A DNA stretch of 64,000 bases from JBKBIP01 sp046297495 (GTDB lineage Bacteria; Planctomycetota; Planctomycetia; Gemmatales; Gemmataceae), in contig JBKBIP010000020.1 of assembly GCA_046297495.1 (NCBI GenBank), forward strand, positions 1 through 64,000, written 5' to 3'. The notes under the pieces were generated by a model. It was not told the origin of the DNA. It made no database searches and worked only from the letters and a program-made list of their open reading frames with translations. This document shows, piece after piece, positions 8,679-17,000 of the stretch (the stretch's first letter is position 1; each line of letters starts with the position of its first letter). Both the position numbers and the translations under genes were made by a program.

Positions 8679-9392
8679 CTATTGTCTCTCCACCACGCGA
8701 TTCCGCAACGTCCCGATCCGTTCCACCGTCAATTCGACGACATCGCCTGGCTTCAACCAGCCGCCGACCGCCGCGGGCGTCAACTCCAGGATGCAGCCGG
8801 TCCCTACGGTGCCAGAGCCAAGGACATCGCCGGGACGCAAGCGCACGTCTCGGCTAGCCTGGGCGAGCAGCTGCGGCCAGGTCCAGTACATGCTGCCGGC
8901 GTTGCCGCGTGACAAGATATTGCCATTCACTGCCGCTGTCATTTCTAAATGCAGCCGACCGTCGCGGTAGCAGTCGCGCAATTCAGCGAAAGTCACCAAC
9001 TCCGGCCCCAATGACGTGGCGAAGTCCTTCCCCTTGGCCGGTCCCAGCCCCACCGCCATCTCCAAGCGCTGCAAGTCGCGGGCGCTCCAATCGTTCATGA
9101 TGGTGAAGCCGGCGACATAGTCCAGAGCGCGATCATCCGCCGGCAAGTCCCGGCATTCGCGGCCCATGATGCAAGCTAGTTCCAGTTCGTAGTCCAACTC
9201 TTGACAGCCGGTTGGCGCCGTCACGGGATCATCGTGATGAATCACGCCGGTGGGATTGGAGAAATAAAAGACCGGAATTTGATACCATTGGGGCACCATG
9301 TCCAAACCACGCTGTCGGCGGCACGTCTGGACGTGTTGCTCGAAGGCATAAAAATCGCGCACACTGGCAATCGGTGGCAAGGGTTGCGGCAT
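8679..9392 (-). CDS. Fumarylacetoacetate hydrolase family protein
   Basis: Likely performs the final hydrolysis of the homogentisate pathway (fumarylacetoacetate to fumarate and acetoacetate) or a closely related step. From the ATG at 9392 the protein is 237 residues, the size of the short bacterial FAH family rather than the 420-residue eukaryotic type. Visible family signatures are the metal-binding LDYELELACIMG (Glu ligands), the following GFTIMNDWSARDLQ, GPAKGKDFATSLGPELV, and the C-terminal DVLGSGTVGTGC. A longer reading frame extends 27 codons upstream, but AAGAG precedes the inner ATG and family similarity begins there. It lies between hmgA and the HPPD gene. Confidence 0.88.
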   Translation of the reverse strand: MPQPLPPIASVRDFYAFEQHVQTCRRQRGLDMVPQWYQIPVFYFSNPTGVIHHDDPVTAPTGCQELDYELELACIMGRECRDLPADDRALDYVAGFTIMNDWSARDLQRLEMAVGLGPAKGKDFATSLGPELVTFAELRDCYRDGRLHLEMTAAVNGNILSRGNAGSMYWTWPQLLAQASRDVRLRPGDVLGSGTVGTGCILELTPAAVGGWLKPGDVVELTVERIGTLRNRVVERQ

Positions 9393-9447
9393 GATAAAAT
9401 CTCTTGCGAGCGGCGCGGCGTCAGCCCTCTGGCAACGTTCATTACCA

Positions 9448-9463
9448 GGGGCCTTACGGCCCC
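9448..9463. other. Short GC-rich hairpin between the HPPD and FAH genes
   Basis: Perfect six-base arms GGGGCC and GGCCCC around the loop TTAC, in the 92-base spacer between the two genes. It has no T tract on either side, so it is more likely an mRNA-processing or translation-modulating stem than a full intrinsic terminator. Confidence 0.45.
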
Positions 9464-9484
9464 CGCTCGCCAATTTCTATTCTC

Positions 9485-10591
9485 TTACAACGTCCCACGT
9501 AATTCCTGTTCTCGCTCAATCGCTTCAAACAACGCCTTGAAATTGCCCTTGCCGAAGCTGCGCGAGCCGTGGCGTTGGATGATCTCGAAGAAGACCGTGG
9601 GACGATCCGCCACCGGCTTGGTGAAAATCTGCAACAGATAGCCTTCGTCGTCCCGGTCCACGAGGATGCCCAATTCGGCTAGGTCCTCGATATTCTCGGC
9701 GATGGCGCCAACGCGCTCTGGTAGCACGTCGTAATAGGTTCGCGGCACGCGCAGGAACGACACGTCATTGCGGCGCAGGGTGCGGATCGTTTCCAGGATA
9801 TTGCCGGTGGCCAAGGCGATGTGCTGCACGCCCGGCCCGCCGTAAAATTGCAGATATTCCTCAATCTGCGACTTGCGCCGTCCTTGGGCTGGCTCGTTGA
9901 TCGGGAACTTGATCCGGCCCTGCCCCCCCTGCACCACCTTGGACATCAGGGCCGTGTAATCGGTGCTAATGTCTTTGTCATCGAAATGCACCAGCAAATC
10001 GAAGCCCATCACCCGGCGGTAAAAATCAACCCATTCATTCATTTTCCCTTCTTCGACGTTGCCAACGATATGGTCAATCGCTTTCAAACCTGCGTGCTTG
10101 TAGGTGTTGGGACTGTAGCGCTCCGGGTCGATGGGTTGGTAGCCTGGGGCGAACACTCCTCGATAACGATCATGATTGACAAAGCTATGCAAGGTGTCGC
10201 CGTAGGTGCGGATGGCGGCGAATTCATAGACGCCATTCTCATCCTTCAGCGCGGTGGGGGGCGTCACCCCGCCGGCGCCCCGGCTGACCGCCCCTTCATA
10301 CGCCGCTGTCACATCGTCCACTTCCAAGGCAATGTCCTGCACGCCGTCGCCATGCACGATCAACCGCTGGCTATCGGGATGGCTGGCACTCAGGGGGGAA
10401 GCCAACACGAAAGTGATTTTCCCTTGACGCAGCACATAGCCTGCTTCATGACGCAAGCGCGTCTCCAAACCGGCATAGGCGATCACATCAAAGCCAAAGG
10501 CGTTGCGATAAAAATAGGCCGACTGTCGAGCGTTGCCCACGAAGAAGCGCACATGATCAATCCGACGAATCGGCAAGATGTCGGTGGACAT
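9485..10591 (-). CDS. hppD: 4-hydroxyphenylpyruvate dioxygenase
   Basis: Converts 4-hydroxyphenylpyruvate to homogentisate with O2 and Fe(II), feeding the next two enzymes of the cluster. The 368-residue protein shows two vicinal-oxygen-chelate domains. The N-terminal one begins IDHVRFFVGNARQSAYFY. The C-terminal one carries the iron triad His174 (AIDHIVGNV), His257 (GVQHIALAT) and Glu336 (FFEIIQR). The C-terminal GSRSFGKGNFKALFEAIE is a hallmark of true HPPD. AAGGAG lies 8 bases before the ATG. Length and motifs are normal for the family. Confidence 0.95.
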   Translation of the reverse strand: MSTDILPIRRIDHVRFFVGNARQSAYFYRNAFGFDVIAYAGLETRLRHEAGYVLRQGKITFVLASPLSASHPDSQRLIVHGDGVQDIALEVDDVTAAYEGAVSRGAGGVTPPTALKDENGVYEFAAIRTYGDTLHSFVNHDRYRGVFAPGYQPIDPERYSPNTYKHAGLKAIDHIVGNVEEGKMNEWVDFYRRVMGFDLLVHFDDKDISTDYTALMSKVVQGGQGRIKFPINEPAQGRRKSQIEEYLQFYGGPGVQHIALATGNILETIRTLRRNDVSFLRVPRTYYDVLPERVGAIAENIEDLAELGILVDRDDEGYLLQIFTKPVADRPTVFFEIIQRHGSRSFGKGNFKALFEAIEREQELRGTL

Positions 10592-10620
10592 GGTGATGAC
10601 TCCTTGGGTGTGAGGGGATC

Positions 10621-10668
10621 GTTTAGCGAGCGAGACGAAGGCGCTCCCCTTCGGGTCGCTCGCTAAAC
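10621..10668. repeat. Perfect 13-bp inverted repeat between HPPD and the upstream gene
   Basis: Arms GTTTAGCGAGCGA and TCGCTCGCTAAAC enclose 22 bases, just upstream of the HPPD ribosome-binding site. One arm of the same sequence (GTTTAGCGAGCGAG) recurs at about 46827, downstream of another gene, so this may be a small dispersed element. It could separate expression of the 10678-11589 gene from HPPD. Confidence 0.6.
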
Positions 10669-10677
10669 CCGGCTGCG

Positions 10678-11589
10678 CTAAACTTTCCGATCCGTGTTCA
10701 AGCCATCCCAGAAGATAGCGATGGCGTCGAGCACTTCCCGGCCTCCCTGGAAGAATTTCTCGCGGTCGAATTCGGGGCTGAAGTACACCTCTTCCAATTC
10801 TTCCATCGTGTGGCCGGCGTGTTGGGCTTCGACGCGGTTGTGCCAGGTGAAAAAGGCCAGGCGCAGTTTCGGCAAGCGCGTCTTTTTGATTTTCATCAGG
10901 CCGTCTTCAAGTTCCTGCCAGAAGCCAGCAGCGGCCCAGTTCTCGACGGCGAAGCTGGCCCCTTCGGCAATCTGCGGGTCCTCGCTGCCGTAGAGCCGTT
11001 GCAGCTCGTCGCAGAATTTCAGGGTCGAGGGGGTGCCATGGCGGCGCTTGCCGAGATCATTGAACCCGAAGCCGACCGTCTCCGCGACCGCCAAGAGCCA
11101 TTCCAGATGAGCCGCCCGAAAACGAAAGATACCGCCATCGACCGTCCCTTCGGTGCTGACCAACTCAGGGTCCCCTTGCCGGTCCTTGTCCTCGTCGCTG
11201 AGGTTACCATTTCCCTGACTGGGCTGGTCGGGCTTGCGATAGATCACGCCCAGCTCGTTCAGGAGAATTTCCTTACTGGCCCGCGCTTGCTGCAACGTGG
11301 GCGCGTTGATGACCTTGAGCAAAGCGGCGATGAGAAACTGATTCGAGAATACCGAGAATTGTTGAATGAAGTGCCGCAGCTCGGCATCGCTGACGTTTCC
11401 TTGCTGGAACCAGCGCGTGTACTCGTTGTTGGTGATGATGCGATGGTGCAACAAGTCTCGATCCACCTCGGCCAGGAATTGACGAAATTCCTCGACCTGT
11501 TGTTTGGTCAATTCCCCCTGACGCAGACGTTCTTCGACACGCGGCGACACGGACACCAGACTGGCGGAATGGGAGAGCGTGGCTTGCAT
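10678..11589 (-). CDS. Heme-oxygenase-like di-iron (HDO) family candidate
   Basis: A 303-residue helical soluble protein that I read as a member of the TENA/PqqC/CADD-like or HDO superfamily. Candidate metal ligands are spaced as in that fold: Glu112 (LLNELG), Glu216 (AVENWAA), then the cluster His250, Glu254, His257 and His260 (WHNRVEAQHAGH) and Asp288 near the end. An Asp/Gly-rich insertion at about 121-150 separates the two halves. AAGGAGGT lies 8 bases before the ATG, an unusually strong ribosome-binding site. It is transcribed first in the direction of the tyrosine-degradation genes, so it may act on an aromatic or amino-acid-derived substrate, but nothing in the sequence identifies the substrate. 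Superfamily assignment is moderate. Confidence 0.6.
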   Translation of the reverse strand: MQATLSHSASLVSVSPRVEERLRQGELTKQQVEEFRQFLAEVDRDLLHHRIITNNEYTRWFQQGNVSDAELRHFIQQFSVFSNQFLIAALLKVINAPTLQQARASKEILLNELGVIYRKPDQPSQGNGNLSDEDKDRQGDPELVSTEGTVDGGIFRFRAAHLEWLLAVAETVGFGFNDLGKRRHGTPSTLKFCDELQRLYGSEDPQIAEGASFAVENWAAAGFWQELEDGLMKIKKTRLPKLRLAFFTWHNRVEAQHAGHTMEELEEVYFSPEFDREKFFQGGREVLDAIAIFWDGLNTDRKV

Positions 11590-11676
11590 GACAGGTTACC
11601 TCCTTTTTGGAAATGACAGAGGGGAAGCAAGTTGTCCGACCTCCTGTGCGGCCAACCAGCGCAAATCGCTATCTTA

Positions 11677-11694
11677 ATTATACTCAAAAGAGTA
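11677..11694 (-). promoter_or_regulatory. Candidate -10 box overlapping an operator-like dyad
   Basis: On the minus strand TATAAT is perfect and directly abuts the dyad TACTC-TTTT-GAGTA (11681-11694), about 90 bases upstream of the HDO-like gene. No good -35 hexamer is visible 16-18 bases further up, so the promoter may need an activator. A protein bound to the dyad would cover the -10 box. This would drive the HDO gene and perhaps the tyrosine block. Confidence 0.4.
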
Positions 11695-11843
11695 ATTTTA
11701 GTACGATGCCGGGTTGCCTGAATGGAATCGGCGGGCGTGGACTTCCGTTTCCGTGCGCGAACCGATAAATCAAGCATAGGATAACGAATAAGCGGAAAAA
11801 ACCTCACATGAGATTCAACCAGCTTTGGAAAGGATGAGTTACC

Positions 11844-12839
11844 ATGCGCGCGGCCTACATCGAGAAAACAGGAGAACCGGAAGTCATTCAGGTGGGGGAC
11901 TTACCCAAGCCGGAGCCGAAGGCGGGGGAGGTGCTCGTGCGTGTCAAGGCGGCGGCCCTGAATCCCATCGACACCTACATCCGGGCCGGCACGGTGCCGA
12001 TGCCGTTGCCCATGCCGTTCATTCCCGGTTGCGACCTGGCCGGGGTGGTCGAGGCGGTTGGCCCGAACGTGAAACGCTTCCAGGTCGGCGACCGGGTTTG
12101 GGGGTCGAACCAGGGCTTGCTGGGCCGGCAAGGGACGTTGGCGGAATATACGGCGGTGGCCGAGGACTGGCTCTATCCCACGCCGGAAAATGTCACTGAC
12201 GAGCTAGCGGCGGCCTCGGCCCTCGTCGGCATCACCGCCCATCTCGGCCTATTCCGTTGCGCCCAGCTGAAGGAAGGAGAAATCGTCTTCGTCAACGGCG
12301 GCACCGGCGGCGTCGGCTCGATGGTAGTGCAAATGGCCAAGGCGGTTGGCGCCAAGGTCATCGCCACGGTTGGCTCGGCCGAGAAACAAAAACTGTGCAG
12401 CCATTGGGGAACCGATCTGATCTTGAATTACAAGACCGACGACATTCCCGCCGCCATCGGCAAGTTCACTGACAATCGCGGAGTCAACGTCTGGTACGAG
12501 ACGCAGCGCGAGCCGGATTTCCTGAAAACCGTGCCATTGCTGGCCAAGCGCGGCCGCATGGTCATCATGGCCGGCCGGCAAGCGCAACCGACATTCCCCG
12601 TCGGTCCCTTTTATGTCAAGGATTTGTCTCTATTTGGCTTCGCCATGTTTAACGCCTCCCCCGACGAACAGCGCCACTGCGCCGAGGACATGAACCGCTG
12701 GCTCGGCCAAGGGAAATTGCAAGTCCCCATCGGCAAGACCTTCCACCTAGCCGAAGCCGCCGCCGCTCATCGTTTCCTGGAGGAAAACACCCTTGGCAAA
12801 GTCGGCACGTTGGTCGGCAAGGTGGTGGTGGTGATGTGA
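11844..12839 (+). CDS. MDR-family NADPH:quinone reductase
   Basis: Zinc-independent medium-chain dehydrogenase/reductase of 331 residues, probably reducing quinones or enones with NADPH. It begins MRAAYIEKTGEPEVIQVGDL. The Rossmann signature FVNGGTGGVGSMVVQMAKAVGAKVIATVGS is split by the expected Gly-rich turn. The catalytic zinc Cys/His and the four-Cys structural zinc lobe are absent, consistent with the quinone reductase (QOR) subgroup. GGAtgag precedes the ATG at normal distance. It is divergently transcribed from the HDO-like gene, with 254 bases between them. Confidence 0.85.
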   Translation: MRAAYIEKTGEPEVIQVGDLPKPEPKAGEVLVRVKAAALNPIDTYIRAGTVPMPLPMPFIPGCDLAGVVEAVGPNVKRFQVGDRVWGSNQGLLGRQGTLAEYTAVAEDWLYPTPENVTDELAAASALVGITAHLGLFRCAQLKEGEIVFVNGGTGGVGSMVVQMAKAVGAKVIATVGSAEKQKLCSHWGTDLILNYKTDDIPAAIGKFTDNRGVNVWYETQREPDFLKTVPLLAKRGRMVIMAGRQAQPTFPVGPFYVKDLSLFGFAMFNASPDEQRHCAEDMNRWLGQGKLQVPIGKTFHLAEAAAAHRFLEENTLGKVGTLVGKVVVVM

Positions 12840-12884
12840 AGTTGATCCTACTGACTAGGATTTGCCCCACTTATTATCACAAGC

Positions 12885-12928
12885 TTCATCGTTTCGCGGT
12901 AGCGCTTCCCCCTGCCTGAAACGATGAA
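12885..12928. repeat. Dispersed hairpin of the GATTCATCG family, copy b
   Basis: Left arm TTCATCGTTTCGCG and right arm TGAAACGATGAA, about 19 bases apart, in the spacer between two convergent genes. The position suits a two-way terminator; the arms match the copies at 24089, 44040 and 45440. Confidence 0.65.
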
Positions 12929-12995
12929 CGCCTAATCTGAAAAAGGAAGTGATTTGTCGGCGAATTGGGAATGAGAAGCTGACTCAAAATTACCG

Positions 12996-13853
12996 TTATT
13001 CGGGAACGACCAGGAACATGTCCTTGAACCGAACCCATTGTTCTTCCAGGGCGAATTGTTGAATATTGCCGCTGGAGATGATGGCCAGGTGACGGGCGCC
13101 AGGTTCCATGCGAATCAGATTATCACCTCGGAATGTGGCTGTGTACAGGCTTTGCCCTGTCACGCTGTTGACCAGAATCATTTCATTCACGACTACCTGA
13201 ACGGGCAATTGATTGGTGAGCTTAACCGTAAAGTGTGCCTGGCCGTTTTCATCCTTGCGTTCGGTGTAGTAAGCCACCGAGTCATAGGCCCCTTGGACGA
13301 CTTGGGGTTTGGGTATCTTCTTCGGTTTCTCGTCGATGATCTTCGCCGCCAACGCTTGGCACAAATCTTGCGACAACAGGTTTCCCAAGGTTTTGAAATG
13401 ATCCACCAATGGATCGATTAAGGGGCTGCCGAATGTCGTGGACCAGACCTCGCTCTTGGCCAGCAATTCCGGTTTCCGCCCCTCGCCGCGATAATACAGG
13501 CTGTAGGCTGTCACGATCTGAGCACGACCCGCAATCACATCGGCTCCAGCCAGCGGTGCTTGCGGTGCTCGGGCCTTGGGCAGCTCCAAAATAAAGAAAA
13601 AACGGACCGCATTGTCTAGTTTGACGGTCTGCGGCGCGGGGGCGAAAATCACCTGGGCACTACACAGCTTGCCCCGCGCATCGCCGCGGATAAGCGGAAT
13701 GTGCGACGGCATGTGATCGGCGTACGGTTTTAACTTGGAAGACATGATCAAGACCACGCTGGCTTTTTCATCTTGCGCCGCGACTGAGGGTGCCAACAAA
13801 AGCAAGCTCGGCAAACAAAGACCGGCTGCCAGCAGGGCTTGAATCCGATACAT
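12996..13853 (-). CDS. Secreted protein of unknown function
   Basis: A 285-residue protein with a clear signal peptide (hydrophobic 6-22, cleavage near VAAQ-DEK at about 26). The mature part is a mixed alpha/beta sequence with two Cys residues and no recognised domain. GGAG lies 10 bases before the ATG. It is the target of no obvious operon: the gene upstream on this strand is the giant surface protein, separated by a REP-like element. Function unknown. Confidence 0.7.
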   Translation of the reverse strand: MYRIQALLAAGLCLPSLLLLAPSVAAQDEKASVVLIMSSKLKPYADHMPSHIPLIRGDARGKLCSAQVIFAPAPQTVKLDNAVRFFFILELPKARAPQAPLAGADVIAGRAQIVTAYSLYYRGEGRKPELLAKSEVWSTTFGSPLIDPLVDHFKTLGNLLSQDLCQALAAKIIDEKPKKIPKPQVVQGAYDSVAYYTERKDENGQAHFTVKLTNQLPVQVVVNEMILVNSVTGQSLYTATFRGDNLIRMEPGARHLAIISSGNIQQFALEEQWVRFKDMFLVVPE

Positions 13854-13999
13854 CTAATTGATCTCCGTCGCACCGTGGCCAAGAAAATAACGTATTCCGT
13901 TCCTTGGCGAAGGATTTAGAAAATGCGAATAAATAATTCTTTTCGACATTACAACATCTTCGATGGAAGATTGTCAAGAACCAAAGTGGATGTAAGGCC

Positions 14000-14088
14000 A
14001 AAAGGGGACGCGACTCGTATTTGCTTAACGGGGAGCGGATCGTGGCGGAATCTGACAACCAGCGAATACGAGTCGCGTCCCCTTTTTT
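14000..14088. repeat. 89-bp palindromic REP-like element, copy 1
   Basis: Terminal inverted arms AAAAGGGGACGCGACTCGTA and its reverse complement enclose a conserved centre that contains GGAGCGGATCGTGGCG. Its reverse complement is nearly identical to the element at 48740-48825, centre included, so it is a mobile or amplified sequence and not just a terminator. It lies four bases past the stop codon of the giant protein gene (14093), so it may also end that transcript. Confidence 0.88.
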
Positions 14089-14092
14089 CCTC

Positions 14093-17000
14093 CTACCCGC
14101 CCACGAACAGGCCGCCGTGAAAGTTCGGGTCATAAGCGAAGAAGCTGTCCAGTTGAGCCAGCGTCAGGCCGTCGAGCAGGCGCACCAGGGGACCAACCAC
14201 TGTACCCATGGGAACTAGGGTGTTGCCGCCGCTGGCCAAGCGATTAAAGTCTGGCAGATGGGGAACAGGACCCGGCCCCGTGATCAACGCCGTTCCCCCG
14301 GCTTGAAGGTGAACGGTGCCAACGCGCACGCCGCCGCGGAAGTCGGCGTCATACGCGAAGAAGCTGTGCCGTAGTGCCAAGTCGCCGCCATGGAAGACCT
14401 TGACATGCGGCCCCCCGCCGGCCCCCGCCCCGGTGATGATCTCCGCCATTCCATTGTCATTCAGGTCCCCCGCTGCCACCCAGACGCCGCCGGTGAACGA
14501 TGGAGCATAGGCGAACAAGTTGGCGATCACGGCGCCATCGGCGCGAAACGCTTTCACATGCGGCCCGCCGCCGGCACCAGGGCCGGTGATGATCTCATCG
14601 GTTCCCGTCCCGTCGAAGTTGCCCGCCGCCACATGGACGCCGCCGGTGAAGGACGGGGCATAGGCGAAGAAGCTGCCCAGCGGCCCCGGTAGCTGCGTGG
14701 CCACGCCGCTATCGATCTTGAAGCTGCGTACGTGTGGTCCGCCGCCGGCCCCCGCCCCGACAATCACTTCCATAGCGCCGTCACCGTCCAGGTTCCCCGC
14801 CGCCACGAAGACGCCGCCGGTGAAGGACGGGCTGAAGGCGAAGAAGCTGGCCAGCACGGTCAAATCGACGCCGCTGAAAACCTTGACGTGCGGCCCCCCG
14901 CCGGAGCCTGCTCCCACGATAATGTCATCGATGCCATCGCCATTGACATCGCCGACCGCCACGCGCACGCCGCCGGTGAACGAGGGCGCGAAGGCGAGGA
15001 AGCTAAAGCGCAGCGAGCCATCGGCATGATAAACCTTGACGTGCGGCCCACCGCCGGCATCGGCGCCGACGGCATACAAGTTGAGGGATGTGACCGTCAA
15101 CGTGCCGTCCTCGAAAACGAATGCGTAATTGCCGGCGGTCAACGTGCCCGTGGTCGCTTCGATGACGTACTTTCCCGGCAGACTGGCTTCGGTGGCGGCG
15201 GTCGTCAATTCGGGATGCCCCTGCACGTCCCCGCTGTTCATATCCTCACCCGCCACGAAGCCGGTAACGGTGAAGGTCAAAGCGGGATTGGGTTGGCCGA
15301 ATGGCTTGCTCTGGTCATCGGCGCGGACGGTGAGGGTGGCCGGGGTAATGTCCGCTGTGGTGGTGGCCGTGGTGGCGGCTAGCGTGTAGTTGTTCGCGTC
15401 GGCGCCGCTGAGAGCGAGGCTATTCACGATCACGGTCTTATTGGTGCCGACATTCTTGGTATCGAAGGTGGCACTGGTGAAGGTGATGGTAAGGTTATCG
15501 CCAGTTACACGATTGTCGGACAAGGTCACGTTGGCGGCAGTAGTGCCGTCGTACACTTTGTTGGCTGCCGTGGCGCTGACGGTCAGCGTGCGCGGGTTGA
15601 TGATCAGCGTATAAGCTCGGTTGTCCGTGGCTCCAGTGGCATCCGTGGCCAAGACAGTGAAGCCAAAAGTGCCCGCTGCCGTGGGAGTGCCGCTAAGTTG
15701 GCCGGTGGCCGTGTCGAGCGTCAGGCCGCCGGGCAGAGCGCCGGCGTTGACAGTGAAGGATACGGGGGTAACGCTATTGCCGGTGGTGATCGTTTGCTGG
15801 TAAGTCGTGCCATAGGTGCCATCGGGCAAGGTCAAGGTGAGGATGGAAAAGAGTCCCTCGACCGCGCCGATGTCGGTGCCGCTGCCGCGCGTGCGCGGGA
15901 AGCCATCGCCACGCTGATCGGTGGCGAGGCCGGCGGGATTGCTACCGGCGTCGCTGGCCGGACTGCCGGGCAACAGGGCGTGCGTCAGGGTTGGCCCGCC
16001 GTTGTCGGCCAGCGGTCCCAGCAGCGGATCGACCCCGAAGAGATTGGCCTGGTTGTCGCCGTTGATGCCGCCAAAGACTGGCCGTTCGATCAAGCTGTGG
16101 CGCACATGGAGAGTTCCCCGAATACGATAGACGTCCTCCAATCCCTCTTGGGCATTATTGCGGGCAATGATAGTGCTTTCCACAGTGGCCGAACCGTCGG
16201 AACTGCTGGGATTGACAAAGAGACCACCGCCGGCCGAGGTCGCTAAATTGAGGGTGATGGTGCTGTTTTGCACCAGAAACGAAACGCCGTTGTGGTAGAT
16301 GCCGCCGCCAGAGAAAGCCGAGTTGCCGCTGAAGGTGCTCTGGCGCACGGTCGTGACGCTGCCGTCGCTGCTGCGCAGGCCGCCGCCAGTATTGGCGGTG
16401 TTGTTGCTGAAGGTGCTATTCTCCACGGTGGCGATGCCGGTATTGAACAGGCCACCGCCGAATTGGCTCGAATTGCCGCTGAAGGTGCTGTCGCGCACCG
16501 TCGCCGTGCCGTTGTTCGAGCCACTGCCGAAATTGAAAATGCCCCCGCCAGAATTGGACACTTGATTGTCGCGAAAGGTGCTGTTTTGGACGGTCAGCGT
16601 GCCGAGGAAGTTGAAAATGCCGCCGCCGCTGGATGCCGCGTTATCCCGAAAGAGGGCATCCATGATGGTCCAGGTACTAAAATTGATGAAAATAGCGCCA
16701 CCGAAACTTCCCGCTCCATTCGCTAGCGTTAAACCGGAAAGAGTAACTATCATGCTATGATCGCCATCGTCATTGAAGATTTGCGAATGGTCGTTGCCGC
16801 TGACGGTCAAGCGATCAGCGCCGAGGCCGACNNNNNNNNNNNNNNNNNNNNNNNNNNNNNNNNNNNNNNNNNNNNNNNNNNNNNNNNNNNNNNNNNNNNN
16901 NNNNNNNNNNNNNNNNNNNNNNNNNNNNNNNACGTGAACCGAATCGGCGATGGCGATTTCGCCCGAGGTAAGCGTGATGGTCCGGTCCATCAGGTTGGAG

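Noticed and set aside
9821..10666. Long + strand frame opposite the HPPD gene
   Set aside because: The minus strand encodes HPPD with all three iron ligands; the + strand frame has no recognisable domain.
14732..15382. Long + strand frames opposite the giant surface protein
   Set aside because: They mirror GC-rich repeats of the real gene; no start with ribosome-binding site and no known family.
14093..16830. Regularly spaced near-identical GGGPHVKVF DNA units, which look at first like a direct-repeat array
   Set aside because: They are in frame, vary in sequence and belong to FG-GAP-like protein repeats; there is no CRISPR spacer pattern.
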